A stretch of DNA of 64,000 nucleotides from assembly GCA_030068075.1 (NCBI GenBank), contig CM057832.1:79020502-79084501 (forward strand). Reading direction: 5' to 3'. This document shows positions 12,361 through 24,479 of this stretch, one piece after another. Position 1 is the first letter of the stretch. The number at the start of each line of letters is the position of its first letter. The position numbers were made by a program, and so were the translations under genes. The notes beneath the pieces were generated by a model. It ran no database searches. It was not told the origin of the DNA and was given only the letters and a program-made list of their open reading frames with translations. Source of the DNA: Paguma larvata (lineage: Eukaryota; Chordata; Mammalia; Carnivora; Viverridae).

Positions 12361-13879
12361 AGAAAGGTGAGCTTTTAACCTGCCCTAAACCCATCTTAAT
12401 CTCTCCTACTCCTGCTGGGAGACAGTCTCGAAAACCAAAAGCTTTACGACTAAAGTATCCGTAAAAAGCACTAGCCTACAGCTATTCTGCAAGGGGCAGA
12501 ACTGGTTTGGAGCTCCCCAACGCCCTGTCCCCAGAAAATTATCATTATTTGACCTATTTGGCAACTCGCTGGAAAGTTCCATTCTCAAGGCTTCTCTTTA
12601 TTTAATTTGACTGAGGTAGACCTTACTTTGTATGAATAGTCTTACCTCCAGGCACTTTTGCCAAAAGCAATCAGTTAAATGATTGTTTACCACTGCAACT
12701 GCCTAAGGGGATATTAACAATTGAAGCTAACAAAAGATTGACCCCAAATTTTTAAGAATAAAAATTAGGTCCTGGGATGTCTGGTGGGGGAGGGGGTTGC
12801 TTTGCAAAGCTCCAAAATCTCCAAAATATTTCTGGCCATCTCCATGGCTTCTCGGAAGTTCCCATAGGATCAAGCAATAGTTGGACACAACAGTGGCCAA
12901 GTTCATGATGCAGCCTAGTATCACCTTTCCCTGCTTCCTTGCTTTGCTGCCTTTGCCCCCACATTTCTGCTTCTTGGGATCACATCTCAAAAAATACTAC
13001 TGCATGCAAGCCTGTATCTTGGACTTCACTTTCTTGGGAATCTTGCCTGACAGTAACCTACAGATCAGCCAAGTAGAACCATTTACAATTCCCTGAAGCT
13101 GCCGTACAGCTTGGTGGTTCCATACCTTGCGTGTGAATGCTACCTCACCCTGAGGTATGCTATTCTTCTTGGCGACCTCTCACTCATCCATCAAGATGCT
13201 CCCAAGGAGAGCTATCTGCTAGAACTTAACTCTTATTCCTTATTATACTTCTGGGGGCAATTATTTGGTGCACAAGGCATAGCAGACGCTCAGAAAATGT
13301 GGAATAAATGAAGATCTTCTTGCTGCTGTATAACATTTATGACCACTACCAGTTCTAAGATGTTTCATCATATATACACGTAGCCTGTGATACTGGTGAC
13401 TTTAACAAATAAACAAATGCTTTAACAGGGCCCTTATTGGCTTATGCTTTAATTTTTGAAGGGGTGATGCTTGTCATATTGTGATCTGAGAGCCAAGCTA
13501 TCCGCCCACATATGGCTCAAGCCACTGAAGCCAGAGAAAGAAGAAGCCACTCTTTCAGGGCTTAGGATACACGAGAGGTGTGCAGCTGCAGCCCTGGAGT
13601 TAAATTTACAACGTTGGATCACTGACATTGAAATAGCTCAAAAAAGAACTTCCTTTCTGCTAGATGCGTTTCTATAGATGTCTAAAAATACCATCAGTTT
13701 GAATATACCTTTTCCAAAACAAGATACCCCTCTTTGGGTGAGGGGTTTTGGGGGTGAGATTATGCTGCTACATGAAGTATGTGCCTTTCACGTATAAGCT
13801 GTCACAACTGTTCCAGGTCATTTGTGGTCTCTCAGTATCACGTAGGCTGGGAAACTCTGGTGAGACAGAGTGGATGGAA

Positions 13880-14030
13880 TATGGCCATTAGAGCCTGCCA
13901 TTCCTGAGACTCTGTTCCCACTCTCCTTGTTACTGCTGTGTGACCCTGGAAAAACACTTAACTTTTCCGAGGCTTGGTTTTCTCATGTGAAAAACAGGCA
14001 CTTCCTCTTACTTTACAGGTAAGGATTCTT
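13880..14030 (+). repeat. MIR-like fragment
   Basis: Shows the MIR core order: TGCTGTGTGACCCTGGAAAA, ACACTTAACTTTTC, then TTCTCATGTGAAAAACAGGC. It lies directly before an LTR-like element. Confidence 0.65.
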
Positions 14031-14035
14031 TACTG

Positions 14036-14376
14036 AACGAATGTTGATGTCCTCCCAAAACTTATATGTTGAAATCCTAACCCCCAATATGATGGCGTTA
14101 GGAGCTGATTAGGTCACAAAGGGTGAACTCTCATCAGTGGGATTAGCACCCTTTTAAAAGAAAACCCAGAGAGCTCCCTTGCCCCTTTGGCCATGTGGGG
14201 ACACAGCAAGAAGATGGCCGTCTATGAACCAGGAAGCAGGCTCTTACCAGGCACGGAATCTGTTGGCGCTTTGACATTGGACTTCCCAGACTCCAGACTG
14301 AGGGAAATAAATGTTTGTTGTTTAAGCCATCCAGTCCGTGGTATTTTTGTTACAGCAGCTCTCAAATTGACTAAGG
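14036..14376 (+). mobile_element. MLT1-like (ERVL-MaLR) solitary LTR
   Basis: Word order matches MLT1-type LTRs: TATGTTGAAATCCTAACCCC, GAGAGCTCCCTTGCCCC, CCATGTGGGGACACAGCAAG, GGACTTCCCAGACTCCAGAC, an AATAAA signal, then GTTTAAGCCATCCAGTC. A solitary old LTR with no coding sequence attached. Confidence 0.75.
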
Positions 14377-15174
14377 CCAGATGCAAAGTTTCCAGCAAAG
14401 TGCCTGCGCATGGCAAATGTTCCATCAATGATCACTAGCTAACATTATTTCCCTAGTGAACCAACTGTTACAGTAATTTTAAGAGAGCCCAAATACCTTC
14501 AATCCAATGCTATATACGTCGCTAACCACAGCAAAATTTGCTGCCTCGTCTGCACTGCATTATTGTAGGTAGGCATAAAGAGATATAACCTGTAAGAGCT
14601 TTTCTTTAGTGAGAAAATGGAAAGGTGGCTTGAGAACCTTTTAAAAATTTGTTTTGAAACAGGAAAGATAAAGAATGGAGAAGAAGGTGGCCCTAGAAGC
14701 AATGTACTGAAAAAAAAAATCAGAATTCTCTTGATTGTGCACCAGAAAATTTCATTTAATGTACAAAGCACTTGCTGGGAGTGAATACTGAGCACATTAA
14801 GAAGTTTTTGCGTCACAGTCTTTGCAGAAACATCCAGCCAGCTGAGACATCCGTCAAAGTTTCAAAGAGACAAATCAAACGCCATCATATCATTTTCTTT
14901 AAACAAAGCCACACCAAGGTAACTAACGTGTACCCCTATAAACCAGGAAAAATGTAAATAAAGGAGCAAAATTATGAGTAACTGAATATCTACTGAATGT
15001 GCTTTTGCTAGCTTTTCACAGATTTTGTGTGTAGGGGGTAGAATGTGGTATACAAGATCAACAAGTTCAGGTTATTTTAGCAGAAAGATGGTGAGGGGCG
15101 GGACAAGGCCATTTTAGGTAGGAAGGGCTCACCCGCTCCTTCCCAGTTTAGCACTAACTCTGGGGAGGGATTCT

Positions 15175-15540
15175 ATTATGAGTTGAATTGCATGTGTCCC
15201 AGTATCTTGGAATGGACAGTATTTGCAGGTGGGGCTTTTAAAGAGGTAATTAAATTACAATGGGGCTGTTAGGGTGTGTCCTAATCCTATGACTGGTGTT
15301 CTGATAAGAAGAGATCAGGATTAAGACCACACAGACCAAGGGCAGAGGATGTGAACACACAGCGGGGGGGGGAAAAAGGACATCCGCCAGCCAAGCAGGG
15401 GAGCCTCAGAATGAAACCAACCTGGTCAACACCTTGAGCTTGGACTTCTAGGCCTCAGAACCATGAGAAAATCAATTTCTGTTGTTGAAGTTGCCCAGCA
15501 GTATTCGTGGTATTTTTATGAAGGCAGCACTAGAAGCTCA
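15175..15540 (+). mobile_element. MLT1-like (ERVL-MaLR) solitary LTR, diverged
   Basis: Starts TATGAGTTGAATTGCATGTG and passes through CTAATCCTATGACTGGTGTT and CACCTTGAGCTTGGACTTCT. It ends with an AATTTCTGTTGTTGAAGTTG stretch. More diverged than the copy at 14036. It contains an 8-9 base G-run. Confidence 0.7.
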
Positions 15541-16514
15541 CACTGAGTCCAAATACTCACCCCCTCGAGTTGTTTGTATTCCGGTTGGGAAGATAAAATT
15601 GATACACACACAGAAGGATTAGGTACCTATAACTGGGCTGGCATGGGAGTGACGGAGTTCGTAGCAACAGCCACTGCCACCAGTGATAAGAAAGCCAAGG
15701 AAGGAGAGGTCACGGAGAGGAGGAAGGCGAGGGAGGGACATCTTTGTTGAGCCCCTATTTCCCACAGCACCGAGAGAGTGGCTTCCATACAATGTCATCG
15801 GGGTTACTGGCTATTCTCAGTCTCCTTTGCTGGTTCTTCCTCCTCCAACCTCTGAACTTCGGAATACTCCAAGGTTTATCCCTTGATCCACTTTTGGTTC
15901 TGCACCTACTCCCTCAGAGCTCTCTCCCAGTCACATGGTTTTAAATATCGTCCATGCCAACACTTCCAGAGCAGCCATCTTTCTTGAATGTCCAGCTGCC
16001 CTCTCGACACCTCTTCTTAAATATCTATTAAGAATCTCAATTCTGACATATTTAAAACTGAGCTCCTTATCTTCCCGACAAACCTATCCACTCAGTCTTT
16101 TCTATTTAATTGTTGACAACTCCATTGTCCTGCTGCTCAGGTCAAATCATTGAAATTGTTCTTGATTTCTCTCTTTCTCTGTCACTCATATTTAACCTAT
16201 CAAGAGACTGTGTTGGCTCTACTTTCAAAATATATCCAGAATGTTGCCACTTCCTACCACCTGCATGCTACTATCCTAGTCCAACACACTGTCATTGGTA
16301 AGTCCACCCTCACTTTATCATATACTGTCTCCTGGATGCCTCTCCTTATCCTGATGGGACGCTCTGCTTTCACTCTTTCCCTATTTCTATTTGTCTTTTC
16401 TCAACATAGCAGCCACAGTGATCCTCTCAAAGCTAGGTCAGTTCACCTCCTTTCTAAGCTCACCATCCTCCAGGGTCCTCCCACTTCAGGTAAAGTAAAA
16501 TGCAGAGTCCTTCT

Positions 16515-16530
16515 TTAAATTTTTATTTTT

Positions 16531-16571
<41 letters not shown>

Positions 16572-16740
16572 TGTGAGTGGGGGAGGGGCAGAGAGAGAGA
16601 GAGACACAGAATCCAAGACAGACTCCAGGCTCTGAGCTGTCAACACAGAGCCCGATGCAGGGCTCAAACTCCCAAACAGTGAGATCATGACCCAAGTTGA
16701 AATCGGAAGCTTAACTGACTGAGCCACCCAGGTATCCCCC
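16515..16740 (-). repeat. Feliform SINE inserted in the tail of an older SINE
   Basis: Reverse copy with an expanded GA run (about 16535-16565), ending GAGCCACCCAGGTATCCCC. It abuts a second, more diverged SINE. The pair shares one outer duplication, AGAGTCCTTCT at 16504-16514 and AAAGTCCTTCT at 16901-16911. Confidence 0.9.
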
Positions 16741-16900
16741 CAAAAAATTTTTTTAAAAAATCTCTGAGCCCAACACAGGAGTGAAACTCATGACCCTGAG
16801 TTCAAGAGTTGCATGCTCAAAAAAACAAAATACAAAACAACAACAACGACAACAACAAAAGAGTCGCATGGTCCACTGAATGAGTCAGCTGGGAACCCCC
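16741..16900 (-). repeat. Older short-type carnivore SINE
   Basis: Reverse copy of the shorter SINE type. It has GAGCCCAACACAGGAGTGAA, TGAGTTCAAGAGTTGCATGC and the decayed head TGAGTCAGCTGGGAACCCCC. A CAA-rich insertion lies at about 16820-16860. Confidence 0.7.
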
Positions 16901-17419
16901 AAAGTCCTTCTGATTAATGACGAGGTCCTCCAAGGTCTGGCCTACCATTATTTTTCTGATCTCCTTTCCTAGTACTCCTTCCACGGCTCACTCTGCTTAG
17001 CGAAACCAGCCTCCTTGCTATTCCTGGGACACACTGAGCATGCTTCCACTCAAGGGGCTTACCACTGGCTGCTCCCACTACTTGGAACACTTCTTCCCAG
17101 TACATATTAAGATAGGGGCCTCAACTCTTTCCAGGTTACCTTCTCAAGCAATTTATTGCCTTTCAACATACTATATACTTTACATTAAGTATAGCCTTTG
17201 TTGTCTCTCCCTTACCTACTAGAAGGGAAGGCCCATGAGGGCAAATGATTGCTCTGTTTTGTTCATCTGTGTTTCCCAAGTACCTAAGCTGAACTTGGCA
17301 CATAGTAGACACTCAATGAGTATTTGTTGAGTGAAGGAATAAATGAATAACAGAGCATTAATTGAGCATTTATTAATATATCAGGTCATATCCTAAGCAC
17401 ATTTTAGACATTGTCTCAG

Positions 17420-17560
17420 ACATAAATGATACATACATAATCTATGAGGTAGGTATTAATTATTCCACATACAGATAAGGAAGAGAGATTTAGAGAAGTT
17501 CAAGGGGGGAACTGAGATTTGAACCCTAGCGGCATTCTGGTACCAAAACTCTCAATGTTT
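17420..17560 (-). repeat. MIR-like fragment
   Basis: ATGAGGTAGGTATTAATTAT, CACATACAGATAAGGAAGAG, then ACTGAGATTTGAACCCTAGC is the MIR order in reverse. Confidence 0.65.
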
Positions 17561-18129
17561 AAACTCCGCCAGCCAATGAAGCAGGTAAATAGTAAGTAGC
17601 TATAATTATTCTCATTTTCGAGATGACACAAATGAAACTTAGAGATTTTCCCTAACTTTCTCACAGTTTCATGCCTCGTGAATGGGGTATGACTCTGGAG
17701 TTCATGGGTCTGTTGTACCTCTTGGAGCCTGATGACCCTCCTCGTCCTCTTCAGAGACCCCGTCCCTCCACTGCTTACTATTTTTGCTTTGTCCTCTCTT
17801 TGACGTCCAAAACATTCCATGGCCTGTTACCCAGAAAATTCCCCTATGGCAGTCCACCGCACCATAGGTCTCGTTGAGAGTATCCCTTCTGAGATCTGTT
17901 ACTGCCACCCTTTTGATGTTCCTGAGAAATGGAAGAAAAACTATCGACTCTCCTCCCGCCCAAGAAAAATGCACATAAATACACTGTGATTACAATGGAC
18001 TTGAGCTCAAGCTGATTCTTTCCTGACCTGTCTCTACTCCTCTTGTAATAAAAAGATACATCCCGCTATCCTGTCTTCTAGGGGTTTTGCTAAATTAATG
18101 GCTAGTTGTTCATATGCATCATTGAGGGC

Positions 18130-18260
18130 TTATACATTCATTGATTCATTCCAAAGACATTTTTGAGTATCTAGAGTATACAAGGTACAAGATTAAGCCC
18201 CCTGGGGGATTCAAAAACAAAATTGGCAGGAACTTGCCCTTAAGACATTGTCGATCAGAG
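18130..18260 (-). mobile_element. L2 3' end, antisense
   Basis: TTCATTGATTCATTCCAAAG followed by ACAAGGTACAAGATTAAGCC and AACTTGCCCTTAAGACATTG resembles the reverse of the L2 3' end. Confidence 0.5.
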
Positions 18261-20286
18261 CCGATGAGACTGATTTTTGTATTTTTGAGTTTATCTCTTT
18301 CCATTTGATTTGATTGAAAGATCTGTTGCTGCTACAGCTGTACTGCGACCATGAGTCAGATTGGAGCCAACTGAGAAAAACCAGAGCTGGGGGTGGACAG
18401 AGAGAGAAACTGGCTCCTGATCACACAGTTTCACCCTCTGCATCAAGGTGTTCCTAAAGCTAGCCCTGAATGGATTTTGTCCATTACAAAGAGCAATAAA
18501 CTATGCCCAACCAAAGCAGTATTAACGTATACAAGTCTTTTGGTGATCTTCTTAACTTCTCTGTCTTCCAGACAAAGCTGCACGTACTCTTAGAGCCCCC
18601 TTGGAGTCTTCTACTCAGTGCTGTAAGTGGGAATCTGTTCTACCTTTGGACCGATGCTGAATCTCTTCAACACTATGCCTTATGGAAGCAACACTGTCCC
18701 AGAACAGGCTAAAGCAGTAGGAACAAAAGAAAAGTCGCTGGTAGTACCAAGCGGCACATCTTCTTCTGAGTCAGGCAAGAGCGCGTTAGTACCTGAGGCT
18801 AAATGGACACTGGCTGGGAAGGCTGGACTGGACCCAACTCCCAGGTGGAACTCAAGCAGAAAATCTACGTGGGTTGTACCTCGTAGAGCAAGCGCTATGG
18901 GAAGAAGAGGTGGTCACAGGAGATTAGCCAGAGAGTAAGTACACTGCCAGAAATAGGAAGATGTAGCAGTTCCCAAAAAGCCAGTAATTTGATGTGAGTC
19001 CTAACAGAGGACATTCAATAGCCAAGAGAGAGTCTGAAATAGCACCAACTATTTTAAAAAGTTCTTTTCTTTCAATCTCTCTTCCACTTATCCTGATTAA
19101 AGATCATGAAGCGAGGGGTGGAGGAGGAAGTAGAATAAAGAAAAGAAAAGAACTTTCTTCCCTTTTCTTATTCCCAAACTGTGAGTTAGTTAGGCCCAAG
19201 CTGAGGGAACTGAATGAAAAACTGGAGACGTGATTTGGATTGGACTTTTTATACACATAAATAGGTGACCACTCTAATACCTTAACAGGACAGGAAAGCT
19301 CTGGGCTCTACCCAGGGGTGGGGAACAGAGAATGCTTTAGGCTTTGTTTGAAGAGAGTGTTCCAAAGGAAAAATAAAACTGTTCCTGACTGTACCCTACC
19401 AAGTTTAGCCAAGTCAACAAACAGGTTATAGTGTAGGTTGCTCTGTGGTGTTATTGTGTAGACTTCCCTTGACGTAGGCTGTAAGAAACAGCACTATGTC
19501 ACTCACCTTTGTATGTACCATCATAACAGCTTCTCTGTTAGGACCCTTGAGGAACCATCTCTGCAAGCTTCCTATCTGGGCTAGTCCTGCTTCTCTGGAC
19601 CAGAGAGAGTGACTACCTCTAATGGATACAGCAAGTGACATCAAGAGCCCCAGCGAGAAAGGTCTATTCTGCACGGAGTATTTTATCGCCAACATTGTTT
19701 ACAGTTGCCGCACATGGTGGTAACAAGTAAGTAGGTCAGCGTTCAGTCTATTTTATCGGACTTCACATATTTGCTACAGAAAACACTCTCCCTTATTTCC
19801 CACACCCCCTGGTGTATCGTGTCACCTCTTTTTATCCCCAAGGACACCATGAATCATGCCTCCCACCTTTGTTTCAGTCGCTGGAAAGTGTAGAGTCCAA
19901 TTCGCAGAGTCTCGTCTGCCAGCACATTTTTCATACAAGGCCTCGGTCCTGGCTCCGGCTTAGATCACTATTTTTTCCTCCTTCGTCCCGCTGCCCCGCT
20001 CTCTTTTATTTTTAAACCCACTTCTCATTAAATTATTTTTGTGTGCATATCTTTGTAATAAGCCCATTTCCATCCTCTTTGCAGCAAGATACTTAAGCAA
20101 TACGTAAACGGAGAGAACGATTTTAAATGCATATATTTAAACAACCTATCCCATGGGCGTAGGATCACATGTGAAGCTCATTCTAGACACAAGACATAAA
20201 TTTGCACCTTTCACGATGCAGTGAATGATCCCCCGCAATGCTATTTCAGGTTTCCTTAGGAGACAGCACCACGTGGCATAACTCAC

Positions 20287-20439
20287 CTACCCCAGTAGTG
20301 TGATCTCCCTTCGGTCCTGTGTAGGAGGTGGGGGTTTCTCCCCTCCTCCGGTGCCAGCTGCTCCGGTTTCTTCGCTCCTGAGTAAAGGCACACTCATCTT
20401 GTTCGAAAGTGCACTCTCCAGGTGGAGGTGGACTGCCCT
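20287..20439 (-). CDS. MAMDC2: MAMDC2 exon: linker and start of MAM domain 4
   Basis: Coding exon of 153 bp, phase 1 in and phase 1 out (2 bases, 50 codons, 1 base). The acceptor is tcctcccag/AG and the donor GTAG/gtgagt. It has no in-frame ATG, so a start-codon-based ORF call misses it; the ORF seen here from an ATG is out of frame. The split codon gives E, then GSPPPPGECTFEQDECAF, TQERRNRSSWHRRRGE, and the exon ends with TGPKGDHTTGVG. The proline linker, the C-T-F-E-x-D-x-C pair and the DHTTGVG motif identify the start of MAM domain 4 of MAMDC2. NRS is a potential N-glycosylation site. The phases fit both neighbouring exons exactly. Confidence 0.95.
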   Translation of the reverse strand, partial: RAVHLHLESALSNKMSVPLLRSEETGAAGTGGGEKPPPPTQDRREITLLG

Positions 20440-21794
20440 CTGGGAGGAAACAGCAGGTGTTGTTACTGCTGAGGCACTTTCAATGACTATGCATCCCATG
20501 GCGCCCCGAAGCCCGTCCTGCAGGTGTGGATGTCACCCGGTCATATGCCTATGCTTCCAGAGAGGCAGCTGCCCCCACCTGGCAACCAACCCACGCCACG
20601 CTCTTGCCTCCAGCTAGAGCCTGGGCTCTCCCATAGGTCCTGCCACAGAGAGAACGATCAGAAATCTAGATTCAAAAGTACTGGGGTACTTCGAGATAGA
20701 AACTTCCTCTGACTGGCTTGCAAAGCACTGGAAATTGGAGGTAAATTGGTTTTATGGACACATGGAAAATAACAAAATTGTCTCATCTTGGAGCTTTCTT
20801 CAGAAATCCAGGAGGAGCGAAGGGAATCCTTAGAACAACTCTGTAGTTGCTTTGGACGAGGTGCTACACACGAGAGCTAAGTGTGCTTCTGGAGGCACAG
20901 TTTAACTTGTGTGGAGCAAGTGACTTAGTTCTTCTGTCTTCAGTATTCTTGTCTACCTCCTGGGATCATGAGTTTTAAAGGGGACGATGTAGGTGAAATG
21001 TTTAGAATTTGAAGTTCTCAAGAAATGTTAGTTACCTAAATATTAGGGCTTGGTGTTTTGCCACCTGGAGCCTTATTTTCCATTTCTAGAAACAAATATT
21101 TATGTCTCTGGATGCTATCTTCAAAAACTCTCATGATTACTCTTACTAGACTGGCGTCATCTCCTCCTTACTGGGGACTTCTCCTTTGAACTTGGTTGTA
21201 CCTCCCCGCATCCAGATTCTTAACAAATCTCTCTAATAAACAGCCCATTTGATATGTCTCTTGTATAATAATTATTTTACTTCATTTTATTTGACATACA
21301 GTATGAGCTGATGAAGCCTCAGTCCCTTTTCTATGCCTCAAGTGTAGAGATTTTTATCTTGATTTTCTTTGGGCTGTCCTTGCAGTGCCTTGTAATTCAA
21401 GAGACTAAAAAATGAAATAAACGAGGAGATTATCCTCCAGTGCCAGAATGATGCCATGGTTTGCCTCTTTGTTAAAGAAATAGATACCCTATGGTTTTGG
21501 ATGCAGTGGTAATTAGTAGATACAGACCAATGATCTGGGTTTAGGTATGCACCATTTTCTAATTAGACATCAAGTCCAACACATAGCCGCCATCTTTATT
21601 TTGTCCCTATCCTCAACGCCTGGTCCTCTGTTCCATTGTCAGTTAATTCACTTAGAAAATATTTATTTTATTATCATTTAAGAATTTCATGCTTAGCATA
21701 GTATCTGTCTAATAACAATTTCATCAGTATTTCTTGAAAACCTGCATTCATGTAAGACACAATTAAAAATAACAATAGTAACTAGACCAGAAGC

Positions 21795-21960
21795 CATTTA
21801 TTTTTCAGGCATTGTTTTGTGCCAGGTCCTATCCTAGGGAATGTATGTATATTATTCCCACTATTCGGGTAGGTATTACTATCATTACCTCTCTCATAGA
21901 TGAGGATACAAATGTCAAGTCACATGGGCAAAATGACACACTGCAAACAAATCATCATTT
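21795..21960 (-). repeat. MIR-like fragment
   Basis: GTGCCAGGTCCTATCCTAGG, ATTACTATCATTACCTCTCT and AGATGAGGATACAAATGTCA follow the MIR/MIR3 order in reverse. Confidence 0.6.
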
Positions 21961-22042
21961 TCAAATTCCAAACTTACTACACAGATCTGGACAGGGGTAC
22001 TTCTGGCAAGAAAAGCAAAAAAATAGGCTAGCACAGATTAAA

Positions 22043-22254
22043 AAATGATTTTTTTTAATGTTCGTTTATGTTTGAGAGACAGTGAGAAAGTCAGAGCATG
22101 AGCAGGGGAGGGGCAGAGACAGAGGGAGACACAGAATCGGAAGCAGGCTCCAGGCTCTGAGCTGTCAGCACAGAGCCCAACACAGGGCTTGAACCTACAG
22201 ACCATGAGATCACGACCTGAGCCGAAATCAACCAACTGAGCTCCCCGGGCACCT
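22043..22254 (-). repeat. Feliform tRNA-Lys SINE with perfect TSD
   Basis: Flanked by CTAGCACAGATTAAA at 22028-22042 and 22255-22269 (15 bp, perfect). Same orientation as MAMDC2, 100 bp past an exon donor. Confidence 0.95.
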
Positions 22255-22354
22255 CTAGCACAGATTAAATGTATTTGGTGTATACTTAGAGAAATGGGAC
22301 GTGCCATGCATAGGCCTAGGAGACAAAAGGAGCTTGAAAGCGTGACAGTCTTAC

Positions 22355-22448
22355 CTGGAGACAAGCAGCTTCCCAAGTCTACTGTAATGTCATCCAGGGC
22401 TACCAGTCCACAGTCCCAAAAACTTTTGCATAGGCTCATGAAAACCAC
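22355..22448 (-). CDS. MAMDC2: MAMDC2 exon: end of MAM domain 3
   Basis: Coding exon of 94 bp, phase 0 in and phase 1 out (31 codons plus one base). The acceptor is aattgcag/GTG and the donor CCAG/gtaaga. It encodes VVFMSLCKSFWDCGLVALDD then ITVDLGSCLSP. The ALDDI-x-V-x-L-G-x-C segment is the closing strand and fourth cysteine of a MAM domain. Two extra cysteines (SLC and WDC) are characteristic of this MAM domain in MAMDC2. The last residues start the short linker to MAM4. A feliform SINE lies 100 bp past the donor, in the same orientation as the gene. Confidence 0.96.
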
Positions 22449-23500
22449 CTGCAATTCGGAAAAACAAAACTTGGATGCCATTGACTACCAACTGGAAATT
22501 CTGAAAACCTGAGATTTACTTAGCCCGAAGCAGGCATAAGCAAACCACAGACCCCTCTCCATTGTCCCCATGACCTACAGGTCACAGGGGCCTGAGTAAC
22601 AGCTAAGCATTTACACTTGACCCTGAAATTACTTCTATTCTTTTTAAAGCAGAGTCAAGCTCGTGATGATATGTTGTGCATATGAATGCTGAAGCCAGTT
22701 CACATCCTTCAGAGAACTGAAAGAGGAAAGCAAGAGGTTAATTGATGGCAGAGGAAAACCTGTCAGGTTTTAAATATTTTCCCCAGATCATCCACACAGC
22801 GCGTACGGAGCTGACGGTATTCCAAGCATTTTTACACACATTTCCAGTACAAACAGTATTGACTTTTTGGAAATGAATTTCTGGCAATGTGTTTCATTCA
22901 TATTGTGAACAAAGTCCCAGTGATTTGCCATCTGCAGACTTATGTTCCATTTCCAAAGAAAAGATAAATGCCCCTCGATGGTGTCACTAATAAAAGCCCT
23001 AAATGCAGTTATTTTATCAGGCCAAACACTTTTACTCGTCTGTATGAAAGAAAAACAGATCCACACCATCAATTATTAAATTCACTGTGTCCGAGAGAGA
23101 GAGCAGGAGAGAAGTTTTGCTTTCTTTCCATTAGACTAGTTCTAAAATCTTTTCATACACGGGATGAACAAAGACTACTTTTCACTTATATTAGATTTTT
23201 GCTGTACTTTGTGGTTTCTTAAGCTGCTTCTCATGCATACCCTAATGTACACTGAGCACAAAGTCATTCAGTCCGCGTGTAATCCAACTCCTCAAATACA
23301 AATCTTAAACAAAGACAAAGAGAGATACAACAGAAACCAAACCTCAAATTAGGAATAAGGAGAGCGTTTGATTTTTTTTTTCTTTTTAGATTCTGACATT
23401 ATGTTGGGTTTTCAACTTACCTGTGTTATCAGCAGGCTCTCTCTGCACTTTGGTGATCAGAGCCATTAGAATACAAAATTCATTCAAAAAGACATTTTAA

Positions 23501-23720
23501 TTTTTTAAAATTTTTAAAAAATATTTATTTATTTTTGAGATATAGAGACAGAGCGTGAGCAGGAGAAGGGCAGAGAGAGAGGGAGACACAGAATCCGAAG
23601 CAGGCTCCAGGCTCTGAGCTGTCAGCACAGAGCCTGACGCGGGACTCGAACTCACAGACTGCAAGATCATGACCTGAGCCGAAGTCGACCGCCTAACTGA
23701 CTGAGCCACCCAGGTGCCCC
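23501..23720 (-). repeat. Feliform tRNA-Lys SINE with perfect TSD
   Basis: Flanked by TCAAAAAGACATTTTAA at 23484-23500 and 23721-23737 (17 bp, perfect). Near consensus. Confidence 0.95.
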
Positions 23721-24452
23721 TCAAAAAGACATTTTAAAATGATGGGACAGTTTACCACTACGCAAAATACAAAACGTCTTAAAGCTAGTATCTTCAGAAT
23801 AATTACTAATTATAATATGTATACAAGTTTACTTGGACTGTATTCAGACAGCTTTTCATTACAAAAAGGATAGTTTAGAGCTATAACAATGTATAACTAT
23901 ATGTATTATATATATCTACAAGGGACAAGACGAAAGGAGGTGTTTTTGTTTTTGTTTTATCTCTGTTCATTTTCTCACCTTTATAGATTCTAGAGACTAT
24001 GGGCAGGTTTTCTACCTGCAGGATTTTTGCCTGGGAACTTAGTCCCCATTAGCAAAGCAAAGGTCTATGTCATCCGCCCCGATGTAGTTACAGTTTATCC
24101 GCAATGTTTATTGTTATAGGGGAAAGAATAGTAATCTGTCTTCTAATTGACTGAATAAATTGGGCTGCAGAGAGAGAAGTCCTGGCTTTCCTTCTTTTTG
24201 GCAGTTTAAAGTCTATTTTTCACAGAATAGTGGAAAAGTACTTTTTCCATAATGAGTCTGGGGTGGTGGAATGATCCCCCTGTAAACCATTACCTAAGTA
24301 AGACTCAAGCACTTGGCAGGGAGGCGTATCCTAAAAACGAGAAACAGTAACATGCTTTCGAGTGTTCACAATAGCACTATTTGATAATGACCGAAGAACC
24401 AAACCAGCAAGCAAGTAAGCCAGCAAGCAAAAGAAATGAAACAACCCAAAAC

Positions 24453-24479
24453 AAAACACACACACACACACACACACAA
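24453..24479. repeat. (CA)n microsatellite
   Basis: Uninterrupted CA run of about 12 units. Confidence 0.9.

Larger units (their letters stand above)
15896..17345 (+). mobile_element. LINE L2, 3' portion, split by SINEs
   Basis: L2 text includes TTGGCTCTACTTTCAAAATA and, later, CTTGGCACATAGTAGACACT, ending CAATGAGTATTTGTTGAGTG. It is interrupted at 16515-16900 by two SINEs whose outer duplication rejoins L2 sequence on each side. Confidence 0.8.
2000..20286. other. MAMDC2 intron of 18287 bp
   Basis: Intron between the two visible MAM4 exons. It holds SINEs, MIR copies, two L2 copies, two MLT1-like LTRs, an old L1 fragment and an L2 3' end in antisense, all listed separately. Stretches where I recognise nothing: about 3340-4260, 5700-7900, 8420-8990, 9070-9610, 9800-10950, 12360-13870, 18260-20286. 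12740-13310 has the look of an old LTR-type repeat but I cannot name it. Confidence 0.8.
20440..22354. other. MAMDC2 intron of 1915 bp
   Basis: The shortest intron in the window, between the MAM3-end and MAM4-start exons. It contains a MIR-like fragment near 21795-21960 and one SINE at 22043-22254. I see nothing else between 20440 and 21790. Confidence 0.85.

Noticed and set aside
12727..12990. 87-codon minus-strand open reading frame starting with a basic stretch (MRCDPKKQKCGGKGSKARK)
   Set aside because: I considered a retrocopied protein gene, but the rest matches nothing I know and the surrounding DNA looks like an old interspersed repeat.
20287..20499. 70-codon minus-strand ORF starting from an ATG over the MAM4-start exon
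   Set aside because: It is in the wrong frame. The real exon reads in another frame without an ATG and joins its neighbours by splice phase.
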